This document shows, in pieces, positions 1 to 13,142 of a stretch of 64,000 bases of DNA (position 1 is the first letter of the stretch; the number at the start of each line of letters is the position of its first letter). The DNA is from Viscum album (lineage: Eukaryota; Streptophyta; Magnoliopsida; Santalales; Viscaceae), in assembly GCA_963277665.1 (NCBI GenBank), contig OY728130.1, positions 1,359,772,393 to 1,359,836,392 of the forward strand, written 5' to 3'. The notes below the pieces were generated by a model. It did no database searches. It was not told the DNA's origin and saw nothing but the letters and a program-made list of their open reading frames with translations. The position numbers were made by a program, and so were the translations under genes.

Positions 1-1194
1 CTGTACATGGTTTTCCAAACTATGCGCCTAGCTACACTATTAGTTCCACATAAACAATGGAACTGCATGGTTGGTGGATAGTTAGCCCAAACAACGTGGG
101 TTTATGCCTCTTGGACATAATTATCCACATATTTGGAGCATGGTTTTCCAAACTACAGGGAAAAATAATATGCCTCATTTAATAGGGAAATGACTGATTT
201 CCCCCTCCACCATTAAGTGGTTTTCCCCATTTTTCTCTCTCTCTCACCCAGGCAGCCTCCCACGCGTGTACCACCCTTCTCCCTAATTACCTTCATGAAT
301 CTCCTTTATTTTTTGTTTGATTAATCAATAGTTTTCTGATTTGAAATTATATCAGTGTGTATATAACTTCTCTCCCTTATTTTTTCAAATAACTCACCTT
401 ATCGAATGTTAAATCTCTACAAGAACTTTTTACCTATTTTTATATTGTTTTATGTATCTTCATATTTCTCTCAGTCTGACTCAAATCAAACCCCGATGTT
501 GGATGAGTGGGATATCCTAAGAATGTGATTGGTGGTATATAGATTTTACCTTTAATTTTCATCGATTAATAAAATTTGTAGTTGTGATGCACTCTATAAC
601 AGTCTTGCATTGCAATAAAATTTCAAATGTCATGAAATAAATGTATAGGAGATCACCTTCGTGCCCTTCAAACACCCTTCATTGGGAAAGAGGTCAAAAA
701 CCTCTAATAAAACCACCCCTTGGGTGTGTTATTTTAAATTCATGGGTTTGTTATAAATGTCTTCATAGATTAAATAGTCTAAATAAACTCATTGTTCATT
801 GATAGTGTACCATAATCTTGACATTGTGGATTAATCAAACTTATTAATTTAATTGAATTGCAAATGGTTAAATGGAATGTCTTATTGTATAGTTAAATTG
901 TTAATTATATGGATTGTATCCCTTGCCCCATTTTATAATAAAACCACTTTTGAGGTGCACTATATTTACCGACTAGAAATGTGATGTAGTTTAATTAATT
1001 AAAAATAAATGATGTGATATCATTATATTACTCATATGCTATGGTGGGGTGATAGAACCACCTTTATAGGTTAGTTTCCTTCTTTCAAAAATTGAATAGA
1101 TTGGATACTAACATGAACCTTAAATTTCATTGGTTTAATTCTTCTTATCTGTGATTATGGGAATGGTAACCCTGATATCATGATTGATAGGTAT

Positions 1195-1440
1195 GGAACC
1201 CTAGGCATGGAGACCCTTATGTTATGATACTCAGGCAAGGAATCCTTGGGTATGTAATCCAAGATATTAAGATACTAATGAATGATGTCCCTAGGAATGC
1301 AATCTCATATATTATGATTCTTGGGCATGATGTCCATAGTTACACCACCTCTTATATTATGTTACTTTCTCATAGAATCCATGGGAATGGTGTCCTTTAT
1401 TTTTATTCATCTTTGAAAATTGGGCATGACATCGCTTATT
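1195..1440 (+). repeat. Minisatellite inside left LTR
   Basis: These are imperfect tandem copies built on TTATGATACTCAGGCATGG and GGAATCCCTTATATTATGAT. The right LTR carries the same array (8,448-8,730). There, the spacings between successive TTATGATxCT cores are 45, 30, 45 and 45 bases, which points to a 15-base basic unit. Confidence 0.6.
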
Positions 1441-1499
1441 AAAATGTGAAACTGTTTTTATTATTATTCAGAAACCTAATTTTTAATCATTGAGTCATT

Positions 1500-1560
1500 T
1501 ATTGCGTATATATATATCAATAAATTAGTGTCTATGTATATATATATATATATATGTGAT
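1500..1560. repeat. TA dinucleotide microsatellite
   Basis: Two short (TA)n runs at about 1,508-1,517 and 1,536-1,556 lie within the left LTR. The corresponding part of the right LTR (about 8,840-8,890) is less regular, so this is probably local slippage. Confidence 0.7.
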
Positions 1561-2230
1561 GAAACTTATTTAAATACATTTTCAGCTCAGTCTGAAATAG
1601 GTACGATCAACCAGGGTTCTTGGAGAAACCTTATATGACATGTTTTCATTTACATTAATTCAATTCCTTACTTTCATTACACTTTAATGATATGGTATTT
1701 TTTACTTTTATACTAGATAGGATTTATACACCATTGGGGGTGCCCTATTGATTATATCTTACACCCTGTTCAAGCTTTGAATTGGTACTCCAATATATTA
1801 TCTCCAAACTGTAGGTTAGGACAATGGATTATGATGTGTGTTGTTATCCTTGTACATGGGATATCGAGAGAATATGACTAAGGCAAAGCTCAGGATGATC
1901 ATTGATATATCCCTTAGTTCATTTTTTTCTGTTCTTTTTTTTACTGTATCACTTGTTGTATTTCTATAGATTGTATATTTTAGAAGGTTCATGCATTTTC
2001 ATTTATTTATTTATTATTATTTGTCATTTGTTATTATATTCTTCTAATATTAAATTATTATTTCTTACATTGTATTAATTTCTGATCCATAGGGTATAGT
2101 ATCCCCATTGTACTATATTTATACCATGCTTCTAGTTGAAAACATCTGGCATATGTGGAGGTGCGCTTGACGCCATGTGACTAAATAGATTGATGCACAA
2201 TTTTAATGACTCATGGGTTGAGATTTTACA

Positions 2231-5200
2231 AATAATATCATTGGGGTTTCTTTTCTGTTAGTATTACTATTTTGGGATGGTAGATAAGAGACTATATAAG
2301 TTTCATCACTTGGTAAATATCTGGACTTTCTGTCTGGACAACCCGCTCATGAGGTAAAGATCAAGTTACTAGTGATGCATTGTTGTTCATGTTTATAGAT
2401 CTTATAGTTGATTGATATTTCACCATTAATGATTTTGTACATCTCTTTGTTATTGATTTTATAGATTTTCTCCTTGGCCTGGTACAGAAAACAACTATCA
2501 CTACATGCATCATTTTAGGAACATATATATCCACATTCCATAAAAATTCCAAGCCATGTATACTATATTTCATAAATATCTTATTATGGTCCATGTTATC
2601 TACATACCATGTTTAGATAATTATTCAACATGATTAGATGTATACCGTGATTTTGTGATTACTCAACAAACATACATGTATAATTTGATTCTATCCTTTC
2701 TTGCTACATGATTGTAATTTCATTCTTATATGTATAATTTACTATTATATTTTTATAAAACAATTAGTTCTTAATGTTTATGCATCAACCTAAATGGTGT
2801 TTTCTTGTATATCTTGATGGTGGCATATTAATTAACCAATTATAAACTATTAGGGCTATGGACCATTGATTTAATGGTATAAAAAATAGTGTTTTTTATT
2901 AAATGGATGCCACTAAAAATTTATAAAGTGTACAGGCAATTATAATATGGGAAGGGTAACATATATAATCAAACCATTATACATGAACACAAAATATTTG
3001 AGACCAAACATAAAAATCTGGTTGTAGTTACATGAATACCAATAGTAACGTATATAGGAATGTACCTCTTTAAAATGGGAATAATTATACATATAACAAA
3101 ACAATGATTATTATATGTATATTCTAAACTGGATTTATTATAGAAAATGGTTTCATTTATACAGGATTTTACCTCAATCATTTCGCAATGATGACCCATA
3201 TGACTAAACTTCTAAATGTACAAATGGACCAAAGTAAGTATGTTGGGGCATGTTTTTATGATATAACTACATTAGGGTCATGTTAAAACATTAATGAAAT
3301 AACTATAAATGATTTTTATTTAAATTGGATGCCAATTGTAATTTAAAGAGAATTGAATCCATATATTGGGATTGGATTCCCATATAATTGATCCCATATT
3401 GACAAGATAGAACCCTAGTAGGTCGCATTATTCTTTATATTCCTTGGTATTTAACCCCATCGGGGAATTATTATGCTATTCAGATAGCCATTTAAAGTGT
3501 CTGATGGTGATTTTATAGCGTTACATATAAATTTATTGTGACATATTATTTAACTAATCCTCTATTTCTTAATATAATCTTATTTCTCTACCATTGACCC
3601 TTATTATAAAATGTTTTGGTTAATTAAAATTTCAATTCCAATCTAAATATAATTTTTTTCTATATCATGGAATGTACATTTTCAATAACTAGCCTTATTT
3701 TTGAGAAAAATATAGCTGAGTAAATGGTTAAATAAAATTTACAAGACAATTTCACAACCATGCTTCATGGTGATGTCCAGATAAAGTATTAAGTAAAATT
3801 ATTTATAAAAATGGTACTTAATGTCCCTGGTATATGAACTATTTTGAATTTTCAAATGAATGGTCATAATTTAAATACCTCGAATTTTATTATTTTATAG
3901 AATATTATTATATGTACTCTCTTGTAGGGGTCCATCTTAAAGGTTTTCCTGAGAATTGTCCAGAATGGTACAATGAAAATTATTATGGAACTCTAATGAC
4001 TTCTTCCTGGTTTTAGTTGGATCTAGAGGTTAGGTAGTAAGTCCTAGTGATCATTTTGGGTGTTATCTTATTTTATGTATGATTTATTTTATATGTAATG
4101 GGGTATCCTAGTTATAGTATCACCCCCTGACCATAAATCATTGATAAATACATTCTTTTAGGTTTTTTACATGAGGTTCCATTCAGGTCACAGTTTTTCT
4201 AAGTAGTAATCTAGGTAAAGAAGAAATGTATTCAGGTAGATGGGTGGTTTTATGTTATGATGAACCTTGAGGGAGTATTACAGAATATGGATACATGTTG
4301 AGGGTCAACTCTTCCTCTCCTATGTTATCATTATAACCATTCAATGGGAACAAACTTATTTGGATGTTTATAGATGATTAGGTACTATTATCCTGATTCG
4401 TAGAAAGTGATTTTGTAGGCCTTATTGACAAGTTTTGAACCTTTATGTCAATGATTCTCTACCTACTTCAATTTTACCTATTCCATAGAGAGAGTTGATA
4501 GGGGTATTAGACATCATGAATCTAATTTCCATAAATAGGATGTAGTTATCATTCTAGAGACTATAAATATAAGTGGATTGACATAGATTCCCTCAATTTT
4601 AAAAAAACCCTAGGAAGTCAATGACATTGTTCTATTAAGGATAAATAATGGAAGATTTTATTCTTGGACTATGTTTTTTCTTTTTTTGATAAGCATTATT
4701 TTACACTTTATAGACCGATGCATGGTATATTATCAAGTCTTCCAATTCAGAAAGGTTTATTCCTATTATTTTTAAAATCAACCTTAGTTCTTGTTTGTCA
4801 AAACTAGCTTCGATGGAATAGACTATTTGGGTTCCTGACACTATTGACCAGTAGAGGCATGGTTGAAATCCTAATTTCAGAAATGGTTCCTTGAGGAAGG
4901 AGACCATTTGATAAATCATGTAAAATGTGGGATGCCGAATTTTGAAGATGAGTTCCAAGAGAACTCCCAATGAATTCAAATACTCATGTTCAATAATGCA
5001 AGGTAAGTATTTTCTTATTGATTCCTGACTTCTGAGTTTGTGAGGCAGGTCTTTTACCAGGTGTTTCGAGATGTACATACTTTTTGAGTAATAAGAAGTT
5101 CATGGAAATTTTATGTGATAATTATTTAAAAATAAATGTCAGTGAGTGGATGGGTGTGATCCAAGAACTGATGGTTTCAATGATGTAACGCTTGCAGGTA

Positions 5201-7229
5201 GGGTGACTCGATGTTTTGGGTTAATTAAATAAAATTCCCTATGGGAAGGTATATTTCATAAAATTAAATGGGTGAGGTGATGTGATGTATCCATTATTGA
5301 GCATTGACATGAATTTTTGGGATATATGATTTGTTTAGTTAATTAAAGGATTTTTATCTTGTTTTGAGGCAAGATTTTCTTAGGAGGAGCGATGTATGTC
5401 TACTAATAAAAATCTCAGTGTACTCCCAATATAGAGGTGATCATCCCCCTTACCTTGACATAATACTAAGTACACTTAGAGAGAATCAACTTATACTATG
5501 ATACTTATGTAAATTTATCTTGCGGTTTGATGAAGAGACTCTCTTAGAGTTATTCTTGAGGATCAGCTTAAGATAAGCCATTTTTTCATAGTTTGATAGT
5601 GGAATTTTGAGGGTGGTGATCAAAGTTATAATTCAATTTATAAAACCACTGTGGGAAATATTATTTGGAAGTTAGAGTAGTTGATAATTGCCAATTACAC
5701 TAGTTCATAAAGGTGAGGGATACCTCATCCATGCCAGGAATATTTTCTAGATGGAAGGGGCTGGGACTGGGGAAGTTAGTGCATCATTTTCATTAAAAGT
5801 GACAAAAATTATACTCCTAAGGCGGTGAGAAAGATTTCGGTCACTGGTTGAAACCCCTCATGTGAGAAGAGCTATAGAATTGGGAGATCTGACATATGAT
5901 AGCAGTTTTTTAACTCATATGTCATTTCATGAATTTTATTATGTGCCAAATTATTTCTTGGCAATTCCAGGTATGATTCTATTATGGATTAGGTGAAATC
6001 TAGATGTAGTTGTTAAGCTTGGGGTAGATTATGAAAATATATGGAGGTTGGATCTAGATAATGTCGATGTTGGGTTTATATAATGATGAATTATTTTTAT
6101 TAGGAGATATTTCAACCAAGATACATAACTGAAATTCGAGTATATTCTTAGATGAGTGATCTAAAAACAATCATGGAATTCCTTAGGAAAAGGATTTAGG
6201 ATTTGGTTTTACTAATACATCAATTGTAAGAGTAAGTCATCATCACAATAGTCGAACATAGGTGGTTAAACATAATGTTTATCAAATATATGGTTAGGTT
6301 TGGTGAGAAATACCATTAATAATTCCATCAAGATGAGATGGGTGCATCTTAATGAGTCAGCTAAGGATTTCAAGGAATAGACAACACGACCGGTTTAAGG
6401 GTGGTCAATTTGGAATTTGACTATTTCAGTCTAATAAGGAACCAATAGAAGTGTTATGATGTGTGTATATTTTTCACAAGTTGAGAACCATGGAAAAAGC
6501 GCCATTATAATTCTATGTCTATGTTTTAATAGGCCATTTGGATGGTGGTATCACCATGCCTTAGAGTTGGAAATTATAAATTCTAGAAACCATGGTAGGC
6601 AAATTCCATAGTCAGGTTGATGGAAGGAGATGATGAGATGATAATTTCTTGGTGTTTAGGGTCTCACATAAGTTTCTTCCTAATGTTTCAATTATATTTT
6701 TGAGTGCTGGATCAAGGTTTATCAGCTTAAGCATTGTGTACTTTAAGTGATTTTTAAATGTGCATAAGAAATTTGGGAATGAAATGCAAAAATTTAAAAA
6801 AACCGTATTGCCTGAGTATTTCAAGTGTTAATTTTAGTGTGATCCCCAAGGAATCTCAAGAATAAGAAGTTAAGATATGGTGAGATTATAACTTATCATG
6901 TTTTGGACCGATTAAAATTTCAATGGAATTTGAATTTTTGATTTAGTGAATGAGAAAATATTAAATTGTGTCTTGAAACATTATTATAAAAGTTAGAGCA
7001 CTTGAAAGCTTAATTTTATATTAGTTTTAAGGATCATGATGTCTCATAGATGTTTGGATGTTTTTAGGAGTGTTGTTCTCATAGTAATCACTATTTTTGA
7101 GAAACATACAGGGTACATAGTTTGTTTAAACTATTTGACTCTTCAAGATAAATTGTGTGTCCTTGTAAGGGGTTTCACAAAGATTATAACAACATTAAAG
7201 GTTTAAATAATATCCATTAATAATGTATT
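2231..7229 (+). other. Internal region of the old element, no recognisable domains
   Basis: About 5 kb lies between the two LTR-like repeats. It is less AT-rich than the region to the right, as expected for decayed retroelement coding DNA, but I found no zinc knuckle, protease, RT, RNase H or integrase motif on the + strand. The longest open frame is a 125-codon stretch on the minus strand at 4,701-5,078. Its strand disagrees with the LTR orientation and I do not recognise it. I see no other gene in this stretch. Confidence 0.4.
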
Positions 7230-9559
7230 TAGTAAATTTTATAGGTGGTCACAAGGTTTCTAAACCATGTTCCTAGTCGCATGGTTAGTTCCACTTAACA
7301 AGTAGCACCACACAGTTGGAACATGGTTATCCCAAATAGTGAATCCAATACATGGGAGGTATGGATATTAGATAAAATGAGAAGTATATTTGGTGCACGG
7401 TTATCCAAACCATGAGTCCAAACCATGTACCTCATTTTACAGAAAAATATATTCTTTTTCCCATCCACCCTTAAATTGTTTTTCCTCATTTTCACTTATC
7501 TATCAACCTGGAGGACTCTCATACACACAACACCCTTCATCCCACTTCCCCAGGTAAATCACTATAGTTATTATTTTGATTTTATTGTTTTCAAGTACGT
7601 TGGAAGTGTATCAGTGAGTACACAACACCTCTCCATTATTTTCTTGAAATATTCTTCCATATGAAATGATAAATATATACAATATATTTGGATCTATTTT
7701 AGGGTGTTTTGCATTTGTACTGATTTCTCTCTTTTCAAATCAAATCCAAGATTCATATAAGATGAGTGTAGTATCCTAAAAATGAGGTTGGTGGTCTATA
7801 TATTCTATTTTTATGGTTCATGGATTTATAAAATTATTATTTTTTCCACATGTTGGATCTCCCTTGAATTTCACTTCATAAGTCAAATTGATTTAATTAA
7901 ATGTTTATAGAATGACTTTGATACCCTTATCCACCCTTCACATGGTTGTAGGTTGGAAAATTCAAATAAAATCACCCATTAGGTTTCTTATTTTAAATTC
8001 CTTGGTTTGTTAAAAATGACTTCATGAATTAAATGGTCTAGATAAACCCATTGGTCTTTAATAGCTTAAATTATTCACACTATTGTGAATCAATTAACTA
8101 TATTAATTGTATTGAAGTGGAAATGTTTTAATGGAATATATTATTGTATAGTAATTTTTTTAATGATATGGATGGTATCCCTTAGACTATTTTATAATAA
8201 AACCACCTTTGAGGTGTTCTACCTTTATCTACTATAAGTGTGATATAGTTTAATTAATTAAAAAAACATGTAATGTCATGTTAAAGCTCCTAATATATGG
8301 AGGGTTTGTGGAACAACCTTCATAGGTGAGTTGACTTACCTTATAAATTGAATGTCATGGACACTAACATGAACCTTATTTTTATTTGGTTTAATTTATC
8401 ATATTTGTGAGTATGTTCACAGAATACCATGTATTACAATCGAATGGTATGGAACCCTAGGCATGCTGAACATATGTTATGATACAGAGGCCTAGGTACC
8501 TATGTATAGAATCACTTATATTATGATTCTTGAGCATTGAGTCCCTGGTAATTAGTTCCCTTATATTATGATACTCAGACATGGTGACCCTTATGTTATG
8601 ATACTCAGGTCTGGAATACCTGAGTATGGAATCACTTATATTATGATTCTTGAGCATGGTGTCCTTAGGAATGACGTCCCTTATATTATGATACTCAGGA
8701 ATGGAATCCCTAGGCATGGGATCACTTATTTCTATTTATTTTAGCTCATTGGGAATGATGCCCCTTATTAAAATGTGAAACTTATTTTATTATTATGTGG
8801 ATGCCTAGGAGCTGAGCCATGGGTCCTCATTGGTGAATGTATATCTATAAAAATATTATTTTCAATGTATATGAACATATAAATACATGATTTCACTTAT
8901 TCAAATACATTTTTGGATTGCGAAAAATTAGGTATTTTCATCTAGGTGTCCTAGAGGAACCTGAGCCAACATGTTTTCATTGACATCATTGCATTGCCAT
9001 AATTTTATTATAAATGCACACTGCTACATTTTAGACCAGTGGATTTGATATGAATTGGAATCTTTTTGTGGTAGACTAGTTATTATATCTCAAACCCTTT
9101 TTAGTCCTTCAATTGGTACCAACACATATTACTCCCGACTATAGGTTAGGACCATGGATTATATTGCATGTTTTTATTCTTGATCATTGGAGATTAAGAG
9201 AATAGTATTGAGATGAAGCTCTAGATTCTCATGAAGATATACCTTAGGGGATTTTTTATTATCTTTGTGTATTGTATCACTTTTGTTATATCCTTTTATA
9301 GTATAGTTTAGTAGTTTCATGCCTAGTCATTGATTCCTTTTTTAATTTTTATCAGTTGTTAATATATTCCAATATTCTTTATTTACAATTTATTCTTCTA
9401 TATTTTATTTTATCCAGATGGTATAGTATCCTTGATACACCACCTTTTAAACCCTCACATCTATTCAGTAGCCTCTAGAATACAAGGATCTATTCCCGAG
9501 GCCATGTGACCGGCCGACTTAGGGATCCATTTTAGTGGATCCTAGGTTCGGACATTACA
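7230..9559 (+). repeat. Right LTR of the old element
   Basis: It is homologous to 1-2,230. The right end is clear: the final 49 bases after GCCATGTGAC align without gaps to the left copy and end in GGTTCGGACATTACA at 9,559. The left boundary is only approximate, because similarity starts near 7,250 with GTTTCTAAACCATG and no clear TG terminus or polypurine tract can be picked out. It carries ATTTTATAATAAAACCACC near 8,190 and a minisatellite at 8,448-8,730. Confidence 0.6.
8448..8730 (+). repeat. Minisatellite inside right LTR
   Basis: Cores TTATGATTCT or TTATGATAC occur at 8,521, 8,566, 8,596, 8,641 and 8,686. The steps of 45, 30, 45 and 45 bases are multiples of 15. The arrays in the two LTRs differ in copy order, so copies have been gained or lost since insertion. 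Confidence 0.65.
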
Positions 9560-10189
9560 TTGAGCATAACCAATAACTGCTTTCCTGTGTAATATATAAA
9601 TCCAAAAATCAGTATATTTCTAGTGAAGGCTATGCCAAACAATCCCAATGTTACACATCCTATCTTAGGTGGTGGATAAATGATTTTTTCTATTCATTCC
9701 AAGAATCTGTGATACCCAATGATCCTAATCTTCTCCTAGTTGTTGGAGAATAGATTTACATCAAGCTTACCATTCAATTTTCTAGATCTTCCATAGGGAC
9801 ATGCTACCCTGCTGGAATATGCGACCTTAGACTATTCATGATTATTATGCCTTTTATTTCAAAGTTTCAATGTTGGGATACATCCACCATTATGACTAAT
9901 GATGACAGTTCCTTGATTAGAATAGGGTGATTGTATGTCAACTGTTCTATCCATGGATTCTGTCTTGGAGTTCATCTCTAAGTGGGATTATCCCTTACAG
10001 ATCTAAGACACATTCTTGAATCTTATTACTAGTTCCTTCTTCTAATGGACACTAATTAATTACACTTATTTATAGCATAATAGGGTAACTCAATATGGTT
10101 GGAGATAATGATGACTTTAGACACATTAAGAATCTATAAATGTCTTTCTCATTCAAGGTTTTGAGGGAATATTATGTCAATGACATGAG
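9560..10189. other. Intergenic, nothing recognised
   Basis: This stretch follows the right LTR end. It has no long open frame, no repeat I can match elsewhere in the window and no RNA gene signature. Confidence 0.5.
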
Positions 10190-11000
10190 GTGTATCAGGT
10201 GAAAAACTAGAGGAATCCTATGATCACCATAAAGGAACTTACATTCATTATGTAAGGTATCCAAGGATAATTTCCTCAGGAATATGTTTTTGTCATAGAA
10301 GGTGGCTCACATTCATCATGTGGGGAAACTAGTGTTATTCACAGCAGGTAACTTATACTCATCACATAAGGCTTCATATCCTCATCACCTATGATATCTA
10401 GTGATCATCACACTAGATAATAACATAATAATGGAATAGAGAAAGATTATATGCTCATCACATAGGGTATTTTTATGTTTGTCACATAAGGCATCTCATA
10501 CTTGTCGCAAAAGGTAGAACCTCAACCTCATCACTAGAGAAAGGAAGGAGAGATCCTACTCTCACCACATAGGGGGTTCTTATTCTCATCACATAAGGCA
10601 TCCCATGCTCATCACATGTGGTATAATCCTAATATAATAATCTGGGAGAGAAAGGAGAGATCATATACTCATCTCATAGGGGCGTATTATTCTCATTGCA
10701 TAAGGAATATCATGCTGGTCACATGTGGTAGAATCTCAAGCTCATCACCCAGGAGATGAAGGAGTTATATTATGATGATAATATAGGGGCATCCAATACT
10801 AATCACATAATGAATCTCATATTCATCACATGATATATAATCCCAGGTTCGTCACTCGAGAGAGGAAGGAGTGATCATCTAATCAACACATATGGATTTC
10901 TTTTGTTTATCACATAAGGTATCTCATGCTCATCACAGGAGTAATATACCAGGATCTTCACATTGGAGAGGAAGAGAAGATCATATCCTTATAACATATA
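10190..11000. repeat. Higher-order minisatellite (CTCATCACATAAGG family)
   Basis: There are many degenerate copies of CTCATCACATAAGGCATC, with variants such as CTCATCACATGTGG and CTCATCACATAGGG. They sit inside a longer unit that begins GAGAGGAAGGAGAGATC. Starts of the longer unit lie near 10,435, 10,538, 10,651, 10,755, 10,861 and 10,967, giving a period of about 105 bp and about six copies. Isolated related copies recur near 12,020-12,090. No coding function is apparent. Confidence 0.75.
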
Positions 11001-11397
11001 CTTCTTAGGAACATCACCTAAGGAAACCTAGACTCTCCAACTAGGGATAGGTTTTAGATTCATCATAAAGGGGTCACAGTTTTATAGCCATGTGAAGGAA
11101 ATCACATATTTAAAGTCTAATGGGGGACCCTCCTAATAGGCTTATCGTGTACTTGGATAATAAAAAGTATATATAACATTGAGGGTGGTCAAGAGTTATA
11201 GTTATTTGGGTAGAAATCATAGATTTAATGTTTAGTGGAGGGAAACATCCAATATACACTCATCGCATTTTTTGTTGGTCATTGGATAGTGTCCTATAGA
11301 AATTACATTGTCCAGGGGGGACACTGGATTTAGGCATGGTTTACTGTGAATTGGGGTTTCAAAACCCATTGGGCATCAGAACTTTAGAAGTGTTGTA
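11001..11397. other. Intergenic tail of the minisatellite region
   Basis: Scattered words related to the minisatellite (CATCATAAAGG, CTCATCGCATT) fade out. No gene or other structure is seen. Confidence 0.4.
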
Positions 11398-11411
11398 CAC
11401 TACAAAAAATG
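11398..11411 (+). other. CACTA-like transposon terminus, unpaired
   Basis: CACTACAAAAAATG matches the usual terminal inverted repeat start of plant CACTA (En/Spm) elements. No TTTTTTGTAGTG partner was found. The nearest right-end candidate is the degraded TTTTTTTTGAATG at about 60,774-60,786, far away and across the LARD-like array. This 14-base match could be chance in AT-rich DNA. Confidence 0.25.
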
Positions 11412-13019
11412 ACACCACTATAGTTGTGGTGGGTAATTTGTGGGTACTTTAGTAGTATTATTCATAGAATATGTCTTGGGAAAAAAATCTGTCCTACGGG
11501 TCATATAATGGGATACATGCTCAATGGGTCTTCAAAAAAATATGATGTAACAATGAAGGTGGTTTGGTGGGATATCCCTTGTGGGGTTAGGACATTCCTT
11601 TCCGGCATGTTTGTGTGTGGTGTGTGTGTGTTTGATGTAATTGTATCCACATGAACGTAATATAATATAAATATAATCAATCATTGAATTGGATATCTCC
11701 CTATGGGTAGGTGATATGGGATGTAGATTCTTATTTCAGATATGGTGATATCACCTTTATTTCATCTCCTGTGGGTGGGATGTAAGATTACAGTGATATT
11801 AAGATATTGGTATTGGACCTTAGAGAGGCATCCGACATACCCTACAATGACATAGGGATCAAAAACCATGTAGATTAATTTCATAGTTTAAGGTTATGTG
11901 ATAAGACTGTAATATGCAGTTTAATGTCATGTGGTAAGGATTCATATGTCATGGAAGGAATAAAAATAAGGGGTGGTGGTGAGATTATTCATTCAGGGTG
12001 ATTTTATGATGGGACAATCATCGCATTCTCATCACATGAGGAATATTGTTCTCGTCACATAAGTCATTCTACACTTGTCACATAGGTGATCCAATGATCT
12101 TTACATCTGAAAATGTTTCAGTTTAAAATATTGTGTTGAGCATGAGACCGTGTAGTCTAATTTCATGTGACTAGGAAGTTGGTAACATGTATTTTAAAGT
12201 ATTGAAGCATAAATATTATTGTGGTTTATGCATAAAACTACCTAAAGTAGTTTTTTAGAAGGTGAAAATATTAATGGGAAAATTAACTACAATGAGAATT
12301 CCATTGATAATAAAATACAAGAACATAGGAGATTCTAGGGATTACTTGAAATCTATATAATTTTGGTAAAAACAGTTAACAATCCATGAAGAACAGATAG
12401 AAGGTGTTCCATGCATACATTTTACTAATTATAATAGTGAAATTCAAGGAACCCCTGAGGTGGGTCCATAACTGAGGTCAACATCATCTAATATAGAAAA
12501 CATGGATCAATGGGCATATATGAAGGTGTTTTGATCAATTTAATATGAATAAATAAAATAAATGGTGATGCGTGAAAGAGTTCAATGTGTGGAACATCAG
12601 CAAAGCTATGAAAAACACTGAAACTCATGGGGAAAATGATGAGACCACCTTCCTTAAGTTCTTTGATGACTCCTCATCCGATGGTGGACTTAGATTTGAA
12701 GTATATTGAAAGAAATAAAATAAATGGTCTAAATCCCTAAAAATAGGAAAAATGCGATTTTACCAAAATTGTATAATAGATTTGAAGATAAACTGAAATA
12801 GGAAGAGAGGTTATTATTGATCATTCTTATATAAATTCGATTTTTCTGATGGTGATCAATTTGAACTTTTGATGAGAGAGTTATTGAAGAACCTAGGATG
12901 AAGGAGGATTTAGCTCACATGAGGAAGAAACCAAAAACATCTATAGGAGAAAAGAGAAAGGAACGAAGAAAAGGTAAATATATTTAAATAGGCGAAAATA
13001 AAATTTCACCCAAAAAATA
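11412..13019. other. Intergenic, no recognised gene
   Basis: The longest open stretch (11,424-11,654, 76 codons) shows no domain and is not longer than chance would give here. A few isolated CTCATCACAT-type words (12,020-12,090) relate to the upstream minisatellite. Otherwise I see nothing. Confidence 0.4.
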
Positions 13020-13039
13020 AGGGTCCACAGTTAAGGAAC

Positions 13040-13142
13040 GTGGTTTCCCAAACCATGCGCAAATCATTCTCAAGCCAATACCCAAAATATAGACCCCACA
13101 CGGCAAATGCACATGGTTTCAAGTGCCATGAAAAAACCATGC
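13040..13142. repeat. CATGGTTT-type palindromes similar to the old LTR start
   Basis: CGTGGTTTCCCAAACCATGCGC at about 13,040 is a near-perfect palindrome around its CCC centre. It differs at only 2 of 19 bases from GGTTTTCCAAACTATGCGC near base 9 in the left LTR. A second partial palindrome, CATGGTTTCAAGTGCCATG, follows near 13,109. It could be a fragment of a third copy of the old LTR, but similarity does not extend far. Confidence 0.3.

Larger units (their letters stand above)
1..2230 (+). repeat. Left LTR of the old element (5' truncated by window edge)
   Basis: It is homologous to 7,230-9,559. Shared landmarks are CATGGTTTTCCAAACTATG near the start, a CT-rich leader-like run at about 230-250, ATTTTATAATAAAACCAC at about 930, a minisatellite at about 1,195-1,440 and GGTTAGGACAATGGATTAT near 1,815. 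It ends GATTTTACA at 2,230. The true start lies before base 1 or cannot be seen. Confidence 0.6.
1..9559 (+). mobile_element. Very old LTR retrotransposon, left end beyond window
   Basis: Two long direct repeats, about 1-2,230 and about 7,230-9,559, resemble each other over their whole length (roughly 70-75% by eye) and enclose about 5 kb. Both end in TTACA, and the last 49 bases of the two ends align without gaps. After the left copy, TAATATCATTGG matches the initiator-Met tRNA primer site TGGTATCAGAGC at 7 of 12 positions, which favours + orientation. TATA-like and pyrimidine-rich leader sequence in the same orientation agrees. No protein domain could be recognised inside. It is probably a gypsy-type element inactivated long ago. 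No TSD could be tested because the left end is missing. Pair identity is well supported; the superfamily is a guess. Confidence 0.6.

Noticed and set aside
4701..5078. 125-codon minus-strand open frame as a host gene or integrase fragment
   Set aside because: A faint resemblance of YWSIVSGTQIVYSIEA to an integrase segment is not supported by neighbouring motifs. The strand disagrees with the surrounding LTR orientation, and one frame of this length is about what chance gives in a window of this size.
10190..11000. CRISPR-like array
   Set aside because: The repeats are degenerate and nested without unique spacers of constant length, in a plant nuclear context.
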